Assembly (NCBI RefSeq): GCF_003248505.1
Contig: NZ_QFOA01000008.1
Location: forward strand, 1 to 64,000
Direction of reading: 5' to 3'
Source: Sphingobium sp.
Lineage (GTDB): Bacteria; Pseudomonadota; Alphaproteobacteria; Sphingomonadales; Sphingomonadaceae
DNA: 64,000 bases
The notes beneath the pieces are model-generated. The model was not told the DNA's origin. It saw only the letters and a list, made by a program, of their open reading frames with translations, and did not search any database. The translations under genes were made by a program, and so were the position numbers. Shown here in pieces: positions 52,301-62,202 of the stretch (position 1 is the stretch's first letter; every line of letters starts with the position of its first letter).

Positions 52301-55300
52301 TCACTCCGCCGGATCGGGCGAATCCGTCAAGGCCCCATCCAGCTTGCGGCTGACGGTTTGCGGAGAAACCGTGCGCTTGGCAACGCGCGAATAGAAGATC
52401 GGAATGAGGAACAGCGTGATGAGCGTCGCCAGGCTGACGCCGAACACGATGACGACGCCGATCGAATTGCGCGCCGCCGCGCCCGCCCCGCCCCGCAGGA
52501 CGAGCGGAACGGCGCCGATCACCGTCGCGATCGAGGTCATGAGAATGGGCCGCAGGCGGCGCCGGGCCGCCTCGCGGATGGCCTGCGCGATGTCCAGCCC
52601 CTCGTCGCGCAGCTGGTTGGCGAATTCGACGATGAGGATGCCGTTCTTCGCCGCGAGGCCGACGAGCATGACGATGCCGATCTGGCTGTAGAGGTTGATC
52701 GATCCGCCGGTCAGCGCCAGCCCCAGCGCGCCGCCCGCCACCGCGAGCGGCACGGTGGCGATGATGACGCCGGGATGGACGAAGCTTTCGAACTGGGCGG
52801 CAAGCAATAGATAGACGATGAGGATGGTGAGGCCGAAGACCATCCAGATCGCGCCGCCCGTTTCGCGCAGCGACTGGCTTTCGCCGCGATAGCCGATGGC
52901 GAGCACTTCGGGAGACCGGCGCGCCTGATCCTCCAGGAAGCCGAGCGCTTCGCCCAGCGAGGTGCCCGGCGCGAGCGCGGCGGTCAGGGTGATCGCCCGC
53001 AGCTTGTTATAGCGGTTGAGCTGGCGCGGTCCTGCCACTTCCCGCACGGTGACGAGCGCCGACAGGGGAATGAGGGCGCCGCTGCGGCTGCGCACATTGA
53101 TGCGTTCCAGGTCGGCGAGCGTGCGGCGGCCCCGATCCTCCGCCTGCACGACGACGCGATATTCCTCGCCCCGGTCGACATAGGTGCCGACACGGCGCGA
53201 CCCCAGCAGGCTTTGCAGCGCCTGGCTGACATCGTTGACCGAAACGCCCAGATCGCCCGTGCGGGCGAGGTTCGTTTCGATCCGCATCTGCGGCTTGGTT
53301 TCCTTGTAGTCGCTGTCGAGGTTGATGAGGCCGGGATAGGCCGCCGCCGCCGCGACGATACGGTCGCGCGCCGCGACAAGGCCTTCGTAGGTCGATCCCG
53401 CCAGCACGATGTTGACGGGCAGCCCGCGCCCGCGCCCAAGGCCCGATCGCGGGGCCGCATTGCCGCGCACGCCCGGCTGATCGGCGATCACCTTGTTGAT
53501 GATCGCGGCGACTTCGGACGTCTTGATCGTGCGATCTTCCCATGGACGCAGGAAGGCGATGATGTTGCCGCCGTTAAAGTCGTCGGTCGATCCGAAACCT
53601 GCGGGCGTTCGGATGACGAGGTTCTGGAGCGTCCCGTTTTTGCGCAGGAAGGCGAGGTCGTCCTCCACCTTTTCCATATATTGTTTCATGCGCGCGAAGC
53701 CGGTGCCCTCCGGCGCGGACAGCTGCGCCTCGACCACGCCGGTATCCTCGGCAGGCGCAAGCTCGCTCGGCAGGCGGGTGAAGAGGAAGCCTGCCAGTGC
53801 CAGAAACGCCGCCACGCCCAGCAGTGGAAAGAGCGGCTTGCGCAGCACATGGTCGAGCCAGCGCGCATAGCCGCCCTCCAGTCGCTGGAAACGGGCGTCC
53901 ACCCAAAGGGCGAACCGGCCGCGCTCGGCGTTCTTGAGCAGCTTGGAGCAGAGCATGGGCGCAAGGCTCAAGGAAATGAAGCCGGAAAAGGCGATGGCGG
54001 CGATCATCGCGATGGCCAGTTCGCGGAAAAGGAGGCCGGTCTGCCCGGCGAGGAACATGACCGGCACGAACACGGCACAGACGACGAGCGTGGTCGAGAT
54101 GATCGCAAAGCCCACCTGCCGCGACCCCAGATAGGCAGCGACGAGCGGGTCGTCGCCCTGCTCGACCCTATGATAGACATTTTCGAGGACGACGATGGTG
54201 TCGTCGACGACGAGGCCGATGGCGAGGACGAAGGCCAGCAGCGTCAGCAGATTGATCGACAGCCCCAGCAGCCACATGATGGCGCAGGTCGCAAGCAGGC
54301 AGATGGGGACCGTAACCGCCGGGATCAGCGTCGCGCGCACCGATCCCAGAAACAGGAAGATGACGAGAATGACGAGCAGCGCCGCTTCGATCAGCGTATC
54401 GTACACATTGTCGATCGCGCGTTCGATAAAGAGCGATTCGTCGGTGCCGATGGCGACGCGCATCCCCTGTGGCAGGGTGGGCCGGATCTCCTCGATCAGC
54501 GCCTTGGCGCGCTGCGCCACTTCCAGCGTGTTGGCGCCCGACTGGCGGATGACGCCGATGCCCACGGCGTTGCCCTGGTTGGAGCGGAAGCTGTTATAGG
54601 GATTTTCCGGTCCCTCCTCGATCCGGGCGACATCGCCCAGCTTCACCTGATAGCCATTCGCGCCGCGCCCCACGACCAGACCGGCGAACTGTCCCGGCGT
54701 CGCATAGGGGCGCTCGACCCGGAGCGTCTGGTTCTGATCCTTCGATTCGAAGCGACCGGCGGGCAGTTCCACATTCTGCTGCCGCAGGGATGCTTCGACA
54801 TCCGCAGGCGTCAGGCCGAACGCGGCGAGTTTGGCCGCGTCGAACCATATGCGTATGGAGGGCCGTGCCTCGCCACCCAGATAGACGCGCGCCACACCGT
54901 CGATGGCGGCAAAGCGGTCGACCACATTGCGGTCGAGATAGTCGCTGATACGCACCTGCGACCAGCCGGGACGGGAAAAGGCGAGGAAGAGAATGGCGCG
55001 CGCGTCCGAATCCACCTTGCGGATTTCCGGTGCCAGCGCGTCTTCGGGCAAATCCTCCACCACCGATCCGACGCGGTCGCGCACATCGTTCGCGGCGCTG
55101 TCGATATCGCGGGAGGGATTGAATTCGATGTTGATGTTCGACGTGCCGTCCTGCGACGTGGAGGTGATCGTCTCGATCCCCTGCACGCCCGCCACGGCAT
55201 CCTCGATCAACTGGGTGATGCGGCTTTCCACCACCGAGGCGGCAGCGCCGGTGTAGGTGGTTTCGACCGACACGACGGGAGGGTCGGTGTCGGGATATTC

Positions 55301-55405
55301 GCGCACCGACAGGCTGAGATAACCCACCACTCCGACGATGCAGAGCAGCACCGCGATGACGGCGGCGAAGACCGGACGGCGGACGGAAAGGTCGGAAAGC
55401 TGCAT
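52301..55405 (-). CDS. RND-family multidrug efflux permease
   Basis: A 1034-residue inner-membrane proton antiporter of the HAE-1 type. The start MQLSDLSVRRPVFAAVIAVLL and the membrane motif AFVLAIGLVVDDTIVVLENVYH, with the two Asp of the proton relay, are diagnostic. Twelve membrane helices and two large periplasmic loops are expected. It lies 4 bases after the adaptor gene. No outer-membrane TolC-type gene is nearby, so the pump must share one. The substrate is not predictable. Confidence 0.94.
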   Translation of the reverse strand: MQLSDLSVRRPVFAAVIAVLLCIVGVVGYLSLSVREYPDTDPPVVSVETTYTGAAASVVESRITQLIEDAVAGVQGIETITSTSQDGTSNINIEFNPSRDIDSAANDVRDRVGSVVEDLPEDALAPEIRKVDSDARAILFLAFSRPGWSQVRISDYLDRNVVDRFAAIDGVARVYLGGEARPSIRIWFDAAKLAAFGLTPADVEASLRQQNVELPAGRFESKDQNQTLRVERPYATPGQFAGLVVGRGANGYQVKLGDVARIEEGPENPYNSFRSNQGNAVGIGVIRQSGANTLEVAQRAKALIEEIRPTLPQGMRVAIGTDESLFIERAIDNVYDTLIEAALLVILVIFLFLGSVRATLIPAVTVPICLLATCAIMWLLGLSINLLTLLAFVLAIGLVVDDTIVVLENVYHRVEQGDDPLVAAYLGSRQVGFAIISTTLVVCAVFVPVMFLAGQTGLLFRELAIAMIAAIAFSGFISLSLAPMLCSKLLKNAERGRFALWVDARFQRLEGGYARWLDHVLRKPLFPLLGVAAFLALAGFLFTRLPSELAPAEDTGVVEAQLSAPEGTGFARMKQYMEKVEDDLAFLRKNGTLQNLVIRTPAGFGSTDDFNGGNIIAFLRPWEDRTIKTSEVAAIINKVIADQPGVRGNAAPRSGLGRGRGLPVNIVLAGSTYEGLVAARDRIVAAAAAYPGLINLDSDYKETKPQMRIETNLARTGDLGVSVNDVSQALQSLLGSRRVGTYVDRGEEYRVVVQAEDRGRRTLADLERINVRSRSGALIPLSALVTVREVAGPRQLNRYNKLRAITLTAALAPGTSLGEALGFLEDQARRSPEVLAIGYRGESQSLRETGGAIWMVFGLTILIVYLLLAAQFESFVHPGVIIATVPLAVAGGALGLALTGGSINLYSQIGIVMLVGLAAKNGILIVEFANQLRDEGLDIAQAIREAARRRLRPILMTSIATVIGAVPLVLRGGAGAAARNSIGVVIVFGVSLATLITLFLIPIFYSRVAKRTVSPQTVSRKLDGALTDSPDPAE

Positions 55406-55409
55406 CGGG

Positions 55410-56483
55410 TCAGCCGGGCCTTCCGGGTCCGGACTTGCCGGCACCGGATGCGGGCTTGTCCCCCGCGAGACGGACAGTCGCGCCATCGGTCAGCTTGACG
55501 ACGCCCTCCGTCACGACCTTTTGCCCCGCCTTGAGCCCCCCGGTGATTTCCACCAGGCCGTTCTGGCGAATGCCGGTTTCGACCTTGACGCGCTTGGCTG
55601 TGCGGCCTTCGAGCAGGAAGACGAAGCGGTCCTCGCCATCGCCCACGACCGACAGTTCGGGCACGGCCAGCGACTGGCGCCGCCGCGACAGGACGCTGAC
55701 CGTCAGCAACATGCCGGGCTTCAGCCGACGGTCGGGATTGGGCAGGATAGCGCGGACGCGCACCGCGCGGGTCGCGGGGTCGATCACCGGATCGATGGTG
55801 GCGATGGTGCCGTTGAACGGGCGTTCCGGCCATGCCGCCGACACCGCCTTGATCGTCATGCCCTCGCGCAGGGTCGACAGGCGGGTTTCGGGGACGGTGA
55901 AGTCGAGCTTGATGCGCGCGATGTCGCTGACGGTGGCGATGGCCGTCCCGGCGGGGATGATCGCGCCCGCCGATATGGTGCGCAAGCTGACATAGCCCGA
56001 AAAGGGCGCGCGCACGACGCGGTCGGCGATGGCGGCGCGCGACTGGTCCGCCGACGCCTTCGCCGCGTTGGCGATCGCCATCTGCTGATCGAGCGAGGCG
56101 GCAGTGGCAAAGCCGCGGGTCTTGAGTTCCTGGATACGGGCAAGCTGCTGCTGCGCCTGGTTGGCCTGCGCCTGCGCGGCGGCCAGTTCGGCCTTTTCCT
56201 GCGCCACCGACATGCGCGCCACCACCTGCCCCTGCCGCACATAGCCACCGTCGGTGAAATTCAGCGCCTCGATCCGTTCGGTGACGGGGGAGGACAGCAC
56301 CACCTGTTCATTGGCAAGAGCGGTGCCGACCGCTTCCAGATCGTCGGTGAAGGTCGTGCGCGCGATGGCGGTCGTTTCGACCAGGGGAACGGAGCGCGGC
56401 TTCTCCTCCTTTTTGCCCCCGCAGGCGGACAGGCCGAGGGCAAGCGAACAGGCTGCGAGAAAAAGAGGCGAATACAGGCGCAT
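55410..56483 (-). CDS. RND efflux periplasmic adaptor (membrane fusion protein)
   Basis: A 357-residue lipoprotein precursor (signal peptide with lipobox LSAC, Cys21). The HlyD-type order is visible: beta-barrel and lipoyl halves around PVTERIEALNFTDGGYVRQGQ and VVRAPFSGYVSLRTISAGA, separated by an alpha-helical hairpin rich in Gln and Ala, then membrane-proximal strands (LVEITGGLKAGQKVVTEG). It links the permease to an outer-membrane channel. Confidence 0.93.
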   Translation of the reverse strand: MRLYSPLFLAACSLALGLSACGGKKEEKPRSVPLVETTAIARTTFTDDLEAVGTALANEQVVLSSPVTERIEALNFTDGGYVRQGQVVARMSVAQEKAELAAAQAQANQAQQQLARIQELKTRGFATAASLDQQMAIANAAKASADQSRAAIADRVVRAPFSGYVSLRTISAGAIIPAGTAIATVSDIARIKLDFTVPETRLSTLREGMTIKAVSAAWPERPFNGTIATIDPVIDPATRAVRVRAILPNPDRRLKPGMLLTVSVLSRRRQSLAVPELSVVGDGEDRFVFLLEGRTAKRVKVETGIRQNGLVEITGGLKAGQKVVTEGVVKLTDGATVRLAGDKPASGAGKSGPGRPG

Positions 56484-56579
56484 GGCGGTGGGCTATCGAG
56501 CCTTTGTCGGGGATACAAGCCGACCCTTGGTGGCGGCATGTATCAATATGTATCGGGGCGCTCAACGAAGCTGGCGCGT

Positions 56580-57317
56580 TTATCCGCCAAGCCGGGCGTA
56601 AAGCAGGAATTCGACATTGCCCTGGGGACCGGTAATCGGGCTTTTGGTCAATCCCGCGACGGTCCAGCCCTGTCCGCCCACCCACGCCTGTACCTCCGCA
56701 CAGACGCGGTCGTGGACGGCCGCGTCGCGCACCACGCCGTTCTTGCCCACTTCCTCGCGCAGCGCCTCGAACTGCGGTTTGATGAGCGCGACGAGATGCG
56801 CGCCGGGGCGGGCGAAGGCGATGGGGCGTTCGAGCACTTTCGCCAGACCGATGAAGCTCGCGTCGCATACGACGATGTCGATGGGGTCGGCGATGTGCGC
56901 GTCGGTCAGGATGCGCGCGCTCGTCTGTTCGTGGACGACGACGCGGTCGTCCGAGCGCAGTTTCCACGCCAGTTGGTTGGTGCCGCTGTCCACCGCATAG
57001 ACCTTTGCCGCGCCGTTGCTCAGCAGCACGCCGGTGAACCCGCCGGTGGACGAGCCGACATCGATGGCGACGAAACCGGCAACGTCGATGGCGAAGGTTT
57101 CGAGCGCGTGGGCGAGCTTGATCCCGCCGCGCGACACCCAGGGATGATCGCGACCGCGCACGTCGAGGTCGGCGTCGGGCGCGACCTGTTGTCCCGCCTT
57201 CTCGATCTTGCGGTCGCCTAGGAACACGAGGCCCGCGAGGATCAGCGCCTGCGCGCGCGCCCGGCTTTCGGCAAGGCCCGTGTCGACGAGAAGCTGGTCG
57301 GCGCGGACCTTGGCCAT
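56580..57317 (-). CDS. tlyA: TlyA-family RNA methyltransferase
   Basis: A 245-residue protein. The N-terminal S4 domain (KVRADQLLVDTGLAESRARAQ) precedes an FtsJ-type SAM domain with AIDVGSSTGGFTGVLL and the catalytic KxxD-type lysines (LIKPQFEA). In mycobacteria TlyA 2'-O-methylates 16S C1409 and 23S C1920; homologues here probably act on 23S alone. It was once annotated as hemolysin. The start overlaps the stop of the DsbD-type gene (TGATG). Confidence 0.92.
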   Translation of the reverse strand: MAKVRADQLLVDTGLAESRARAQALILAGLVFLGDRKIEKAGQQVAPDADLDVRGRDHPWVSRGGIKLAHALETFAIDVAGFVAIDVGSSTGGFTGVLLSNGAAKVYAVDSGTNQLAWKLRSDDRVVVHEQTSARILTDAHIADPIDIVVCDASFIGLAKVLERPIAFARPGAHLVALIKPQFEALREEVGKNGVVRDAAVHDRVCAEVQAWVGGQGWTVAGLTKSPITGPQGNVEFLLYARLGG

Positions 57318-59356
57318 CAGCGAGTCAGTGCCGTCAGGGTCGAAGGAGTGAGAAGCTGCGGCAGAGTCTGCGCTTCCCTGCCCGGCGCATACCAGAGATA
57401 GAGCGGAACGCCCGAGCGGCCCTGGCCTTCGAGGAAGCGGGTGATCGCCGGGTCGGCATTGGTCCAGTCGCCGACCATCACCGTGACGCCGGCCTTGGCG
57501 AAAGCGTCGCGCACTTCCCGGCGGTCGATGGCGGCGGCTTCGTTCGCCTTGCAGGTCAGGCACCAGTCGGCGGTGAAATAGAGGAAGACGGGCTTCCTAT
57601 CGGCACGCAGTTGCGCAAGTTTCGCGACATCGAAGTGGACAGCTTCATCGCCGTTCGCAGCGGCGGCGGCGGGCGCGGTCGCCGGGAGGAGCGCTGCGGC
57701 CCCGGCCAGCAGCGCGAGCGCGGCGAGCGCCACGGGCCATCCCCCGCCTTGTCCCCGATGCTGGCGGCCGCCCAGCCACCAGAGGAGGAACGCGAGGAGA
57801 AGCGCGGCGAGGAGGCCGATCGTCATCCCCGACACGCCGCGCTGCTGCCCCAGCAGCCAGGCGAGACCGATGGCGGTCAGGAACATGGGGACGCTGAGTA
57901 TCCTTTGGAAGCGACCCATCCATGCGCCGGGCCTGGGCAGGCGGCGGCGCAGCGCCGGGATGTAGGCGAGCAGCAGGAAAGGCAAAGCGAGACCGAGGCC
58001 GAGGCCCGCGAAGATGGCGAGCGCGGCGGCGAGCGGCAGCAGCAGCGCCGCCCCCATCGCGGCGGCCATGAACGGGCCGGTGCAGGGCGTCGCGACGAAG
58101 GCGACGAGCGCGCCGGTCCAGAAGGCACCGGCAAGACCGCTCCGCCCCGCCAGCCCCTCGCCGCCGCCATAGGCTCGCAATTCGAACAGCCCGGCCAGAT
58201 TGAAGGCGATCCCGGTCACCAGCAGCAGCAGCGCGAGGATGATGCGCGGATCCTGCAACTGAAACGCCCAGCCGACCGCTCCGCCTGCCGCGCGCAGGGC
58301 CAGAAGGACGCCCCCGAGCACGAGACAGGTGAGGACGATCCCGGCGGCATAGGCCAGCGCCTCTCGCCGCACGATGCGCTCGTCGCCGCCCGCCTTGGCG
58401 AGTTTCATGGCCTTGAGACCCAGGATCGGGAAGACGCAGGGCATGATGTTGAGCAGCAACCCGCCCAGCAGCGCGCCACCCAGCGCGGCGAGGATCGCGC
58501 CTGCCTGTCCTGCATCCGACGCGCCGGTTCCTCCCTCCACCGGGCCGGGACGGGCGGTGAGGAGGAAGCCGACATGATCGCCGGTGCGCAGGACCGCCTG
58601 CACCGTCCCGCCCCTGGCGGGTTGCGCGGCGTCGGTTTCCACCAGCAGCCGGTCGCCCTGCCGCGTTACCGTCTGCGGCGCGGCGTAGCGGGCCAGCCCT
58701 TCGGCCAGCGGGAAGAGATGCACGTCGCTGGCCTGCGCGCTGGCCGGAAACGGCACCGACAGGCGGAGCTTGCCGTCCTTGACCGCGTAGGTCGCAGGCG
58801 ATCCCAGGGGGCGCGGCAGATGCGTGCGCCAGGCGTCGAACGTAGATCGTTTCGATATCGAAACATTGCCGTCGCCCGCCACCAGATCGAGAGCCAGTTC
58901 GCCGCTCTGCGGCACGCACACCTTGTCGGTGCAGGCAAGCCAGTTCGCCTTCGCCCGGATCGGCAGCCGCGTCCCCGGCGCGATTCCCGGCGCGAGCGTC
59001 AGGGCCGAAAGGATCGCATAAGGGCCTTCGTAGACATGGTTCATCAGGCCCGAAACGATCAGCGTTTCGGGCACCGGATAACGCAGCGGCCCGACGCTCA
59101 CGCCCTTGGGCAAGGTCCATTCGACCGCCATCCCGAGCCCTGCGTCGCCGGGATTTTCCCAATAGCCGTGCCAGCCCTTTTCCGGCGTCATGGCAAAGGC
59201 GATGGCGCTCGTCGCCCCGGCGCGCGGCGTGTCGCTTTCGGCGACGAGGCGCGCGGCGATATGCGGCGTGTCGCCGCCGAAAGCGCCCTGCGCATGCGCC
59301 TGCGGCAAGCCCGCCAGCAGCGCGAGCGTCATCATTATGACTTGAAAAATCCGCAT
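57317..59356 (-). CDS. DsbD-type protein-disulfide reductase
   Basis: A 679-residue membrane protein with a signal peptide (1-22, ending AHA), an N-terminal periplasmic DsbD-like domain (about 25-270), a central region of about eight membrane helices with paired Cys-bearing segments (LLGGLLLNIMPCVFPILGLKA and FVATPCTGPFMAAAMG), and a C-terminal thioredoxin domain with the active site W-C599-L-T-C602. It carries electrons from cytoplasmic thioredoxin across the membrane to periplasmic reductases. The long N-terminal domain resembles the ScsB-like group. Confidence 0.9.
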   Translation of the reverse strand: MRIFQVIMMTLALLAGLPQAHAQGAFGGDTPHIAARLVAESDTPRAGATSAIAFAMTPEKGWHGYWENPGDAGLGMAVEWTLPKGVSVGPLRYPVPETLIVSGLMNHVYEGPYAILSALTLAPGIAPGTRLPIRAKANWLACTDKVCVPQSGELALDLVAGDGNVSISKRSTFDAWRTHLPRPLGSPATYAVKDGKLRLSVPFPASAQASDVHLFPLAEGLARYAAPQTVTRQGDRLLVETDAAQPARGGTVQAVLRTGDHVGFLLTARPGPVEGGTGASDAGQAGAILAALGGALLGGLLLNIMPCVFPILGLKAMKLAKAGGDERIVRREALAYAAGIVLTCLVLGGVLLALRAAGGAVGWAFQLQDPRIILALLLLVTGIAFNLAGLFELRAYGGGEGLAGRSGLAGAFWTGALVAFVATPCTGPFMAAAMGAALLLPLAAALAIFAGLGLGLALPFLLLAYIPALRRRLPRPGAWMGRFQRILSVPMFLTAIGLAWLLGQQRGVSGMTIGLLAALLLAFLLWWLGGRQHRGQGGGWPVALAALALLAGAAALLPATAPAAAAANGDEAVHFDVAKLAQLRADRKPVFLYFTADWCLTCKANEAAAIDRREVRDAFAKAGVTVMVGDWTNADPAITRFLEGQGRSGVPLYLWYAPGREAQTLPQLLTPSTLTALTR

Positions 59357-59432
59357 CGGACCTCTGGTCGGGTGGTTGTTGCCGGGCTAGGTCGCTCCCC
59401 ACCCGCCGTCAAGGCACCGGAAGGTCATAGTC

Positions 59433-61103
59433 ATGCTGAAAAAAGTCGCCGCCGCCCTGCTGATCGCCACTGCCATGCCGCTGGCGGCGCAGGAACCCTC
59501 ACCCGCGCCCGTGGTGGCGACGGCCATGCCCGCGTCCCCGCCCAAGCTGATCGTCGCGATCAGCGTCGATCAGTTTTCCGCCGATCTGTTCAGCGAATAT
59601 CGGCAATATTATACCGGCGGCCTCAAGCGACTGGCGCAGGGCGGCGTCGTCTTCCCGCGCGGTTACCAGAGCCATGCCGCGACGGAGACCTGCCCCGGAC
59701 ACTCGACCATCCTGACCGGCAGCCGTCCGTCCCGCACCGGGATCATCGCCAACACCTGGTTCGATCTGTCGACCGCGCGCGCCGACAAGGCAGTCTATTG
59801 CGCGGAGGACGAAACGAAGCCGGGCAGCAGCAGCGACAAATATGAAGCGTCGCCCATCCATCTGCGCGTGCCGACTCTGGGCGGGCGGATGAAGGCCGCC
59901 AACCCGGCGACACGGGTGGTGTCCGTATCGGGCAAGGACCGCGCGGCGATCATGATGGCCGGGCCGACCGCCGATCAGGTCTGGTGGCTGGGCGGTCCGC
60001 AAGGCTATGTGAGCTACAAGGGCGTCGCGACGCCGCCGCTGGTGGCGAAGGTGAACGCCGTGCTGGCGCAGCGACTGGCGAAGGCCAATGCGGGCTTCGA
60101 CATGCCCATGCAGTGCGCGGCCAAGGACTTCCCGGTGCGTGCAGGCGACCGCACCGTCGGCACCGGTCGTTTCGCGCGGGCGGCGGGCGATTATAAGGGC
60201 TTTCGCATATCGCCCGAACAGGACGCGATGACGCTGGCCTTCGCCGCCGCCGCGATCGAGACCATGGACCTTGGCAAGCAGGCGCAGACCGACATTATTT
60301 CCATCGGGCTGTCGGCGACCGACTATATCGGCCACACCTACGGCACCGAAGGCACGGAAAGCTGCATTCAGGTCGACCGGCTGGACAAGGAACTGGGCGC
60401 GTTCTTCGACCGATTGGACAAGGACGGCATCGACTATGTGGTGGTGCTGACCGCCGACCATGGCGGCCACGACCTGCCCGAGCGGCACCGGATGAACGCC
60501 ATGCCGATGGAGCAGCGCGTCGACATGGCGCTGACGCCCAAGGCATTGTCGGACGCCGTGGCGGCGAAGGCGGGCCTGGCAGGCAGGAAAGTCATCTGGG
60601 GCGACGGTCCTGCGGGCGACCTTTATTTCGACAAGGGGCTGACCCCCGCGCAGCGCGCGCGGGTGGAGGCCGAAACGCTCAAGCTGTTGCGTGCGCATCC
60701 GCAGGTCGAAACGGTGTTCACCAAGGCGCAGATCGCCGCCGCGCCGTCCCCTTCAGGCCCGCCCGAAAGCTGGACGCTGCTTCAGGAAGCGCGGGCGAGC
60801 TTCGATCCCGAGCGGTCGGGCGACCTGCTGCTGCTGCTGAAACCCCGCGTCATGTCGATCCCCGAGCAGGCGGTGATGGGGAGCGTCGCCACGCACGGGT
60901 CGCCGTGGGACACCGACCGCCGCGTGCCGATCCTGTTCTGGCGCAAGGGTATCCGGCATTTCGAGCAGCCGCTGGGCGTCGAGACGGTGGACATCATGCC
61001 AACGCTCGCCGCGCTGATCCGCCTGCCGGTGCCCGCGGTCGAGATCGACGGCCGCTGCCTCGACCTCATCGCGGGCGATGGCGACAGTTGCGCTGCGCGA
61101 TAG
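59433..61103 (+). CDS. phoK: Alkaline phosphatase PhoK (Sphingomonas type)
   Basis: A 556-residue secreted phosphatase (signal peptide 1-20). Ten residues known as metal-binding or catalytic in the Sphingomonas sp. BSAR-1 enzyme (D49, T89, N110, K171, R173, D300, H304, D345, H346, H491) align here at D46, T86, N107, K168, R170, D297, H301, D342, H343 and H488, each exactly three lower. The nucleophile is T86 in ATETCPGHSTILTG. It is expected to be an extracellular zinc phosphomonoesterase with very high activity at high pH. It converges on the serine acetyltransferase gene with no gap. Confidence 0.96.
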   Translation: MLKKVAAALLIATAMPLAAQEPSPAPVVATAMPASPPKLIVAISVDQFSADLFSEYRQYYTGGLKRLAQGGVVFPRGYQSHAATETCPGHSTILTGSRPSRTGIIANTWFDLSTARADKAVYCAEDETKPGSSSDKYEASPIHLRVPTLGGRMKAANPATRVVSVSGKDRAAIMMAGPTADQVWWLGGPQGYVSYKGVATPPLVAKVNAVLAQRLAKANAGFDMPMQCAAKDFPVRAGDRTVGTGRFARAAGDYKGFRISPEQDAMTLAFAAAAIETMDLGKQAQTDIISIGLSATDYIGHTYGTEGTESCIQVDRLDKELGAFFDRLDKDGIDYVVVLTADHGGHDLPERHRMNAMPMEQRVDMALTPKALSDAVAAKAGLAGRKVIWGDGPAGDLYFDKGLTPAQRARVEAETLKLLRAHPQVETVFTKAQIAAAPSPSGPPESWTLLQEARASFDPERSGDLLLLLKPRVMSIPEQAVMGSVATHGSPWDTDRRVPILFWRKGIRHFEQPLGVETVDIMPTLAALIRLPVPAVEIDGRCLDLIAGDGDSCAAR

Positions 61104-62111
61104 TCAGATATTCTCCCCCACCCCGTCCGTGCCTTCGACCATGGCATGGACGCGGTGCGGGGCGGACACTTCGACACGGCTGGTGACTTCATATTGCGCC
61201 TTGGCCTGCCGGACGTTGCTGTCCGCAGGCACGCTGTCGGTCAGCCAGACATTGCCGCCGATGACCGAGCGACTGCCCACGATGATGCGCCCCAGGACCG
61301 TCGCCCCGGCGTAGATCACCACGTCGTCCTCGATGATCGGGTGGCGGGGCACGGCCTTTTCCAACCGCCCCTTTTCGTCCGATGGAAAGCTGCGCGCGCC
61401 CAGCGTCACGCCCTGATACAGCCGCACCCGGTCGCCCACGATGGCGGTTTCGCCGATGACGACGCCGGTGCCATGGTCGATGAAGAAGCTGTGGCCGATA
61501 CGCGCGCCGGGATGGATGTCGATCCCGGTCTTGCCATGCGCGATTTCCGACACGATGCGCGCCACCAGCGGCGCGCCCAGCACATGCAGCCGGTGGGCGA
61601 GCCGGTGATGGATGATCGCCAGCATCGAGGGGTAGCAGATCAGCACTTCATCGACGCTGCGCGCGGCAGGATCGCCGAGGAAGGCCGCGTCCACGTCCGT
61701 GTCGAGCAGTTCGCGCAGACCCGGCAGGCTTTGCGCGAAGCCGCCGATGATGCGCGCGGCTTCTGCGTCCACGATCTGCGCAGGCTCGTCCTTCAGCGCG
61801 TAGATGAGTTCGAGGCGGATCTGGCCGTAGAGGCGGCTCAGCACCGTCTGGAGCGTTTCGGCGACGAACGCGTCCTCATTATGGAGGCGCACGAAACTGG
61901 GGCCGAGGCGCAGCGGGAAGAGCGCACCGCACAGCGCCTGCATGATCTTGGTCAGATTGTCGCGCGAGGGAAAGCCTTCCGCGCCATATTCGGCGTGATG
62001 CTGCTGCGCCTGGCGCCAGCGGGCGCGCGCGGCGCTCAAGTCCGCGACCAGTTGGTCCACGTCCCAATATCCCTCGACGATGCGGTCGTCCTCCGGTCGG
62101 TCAGCTATCAT
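61104..62111 (-). CDS. epsC: Serine O-acetyltransferase (EpsC type)
   Basis: A 335-residue acyltransferase making O-acetylserine for cysteine synthesis. The helical N-terminal domain is followed by the left-handed beta helix with hexapeptide repeats (IDIHPGARIGHSFFIDHGTG, VVIGETAIVGDRVRLYQGVTLGA). The conserved DxxHxH-type segment of the SAT family is seen around FFIDHGTGVVIGE. The start at 62111 has GAGG five bases upstream; an earlier ATG at 62153 would add 14 residues. It partners with the CysK-type gene at 29510 in principle, but the two are not linked. Confidence 0.9.
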   Translation of the reverse strand: MIADRPEDDRIVEGYWDVDQLVADLSAARARWRQAQQHHAEYGAEGFPSRDNLTKIMQALCGALFPLRLGPSFVRLHNEDAFVAETLQTVLSRLYGQIRLELIYALKDEPAQIVDAEAARIIGGFAQSLPGLRELLDTDVDAAFLGDPAARSVDEVLICYPSMLAIIHHRLAHRLHVLGAPLVARIVSEIAHGKTGIDIHPGARIGHSFFIDHGTGVVIGETAIVGDRVRLYQGVTLGARSFPSDEKGRLEKAVPRHPIIEDDVVIYAGATVLGRIIVGSRSVIGGNVWLTDSVPADSNVRQAKAQYEVTSRVEVSAPHRVHAMVEGTDGVGENI

Positions 62112-62202
62112 GGTCGCCTCAATTCTTTCAGACTGAGGGACATAGCCCGCCATCAGCCTGCCCGATAAACGGGTTTTATTGGCCGATCGATAATTTCTCT
62201 TT

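Noticed and set aside
62161..62173. CCCG-ATAAA-CGGG inverted repeat followed by TTTTATT, near the serine acetyltransferase promoter
   Set aside because: The stem is only four pairs and the T-run lies on the strand opposite to both flanking genes, so neither a terminator nor a specific operator can be supported.
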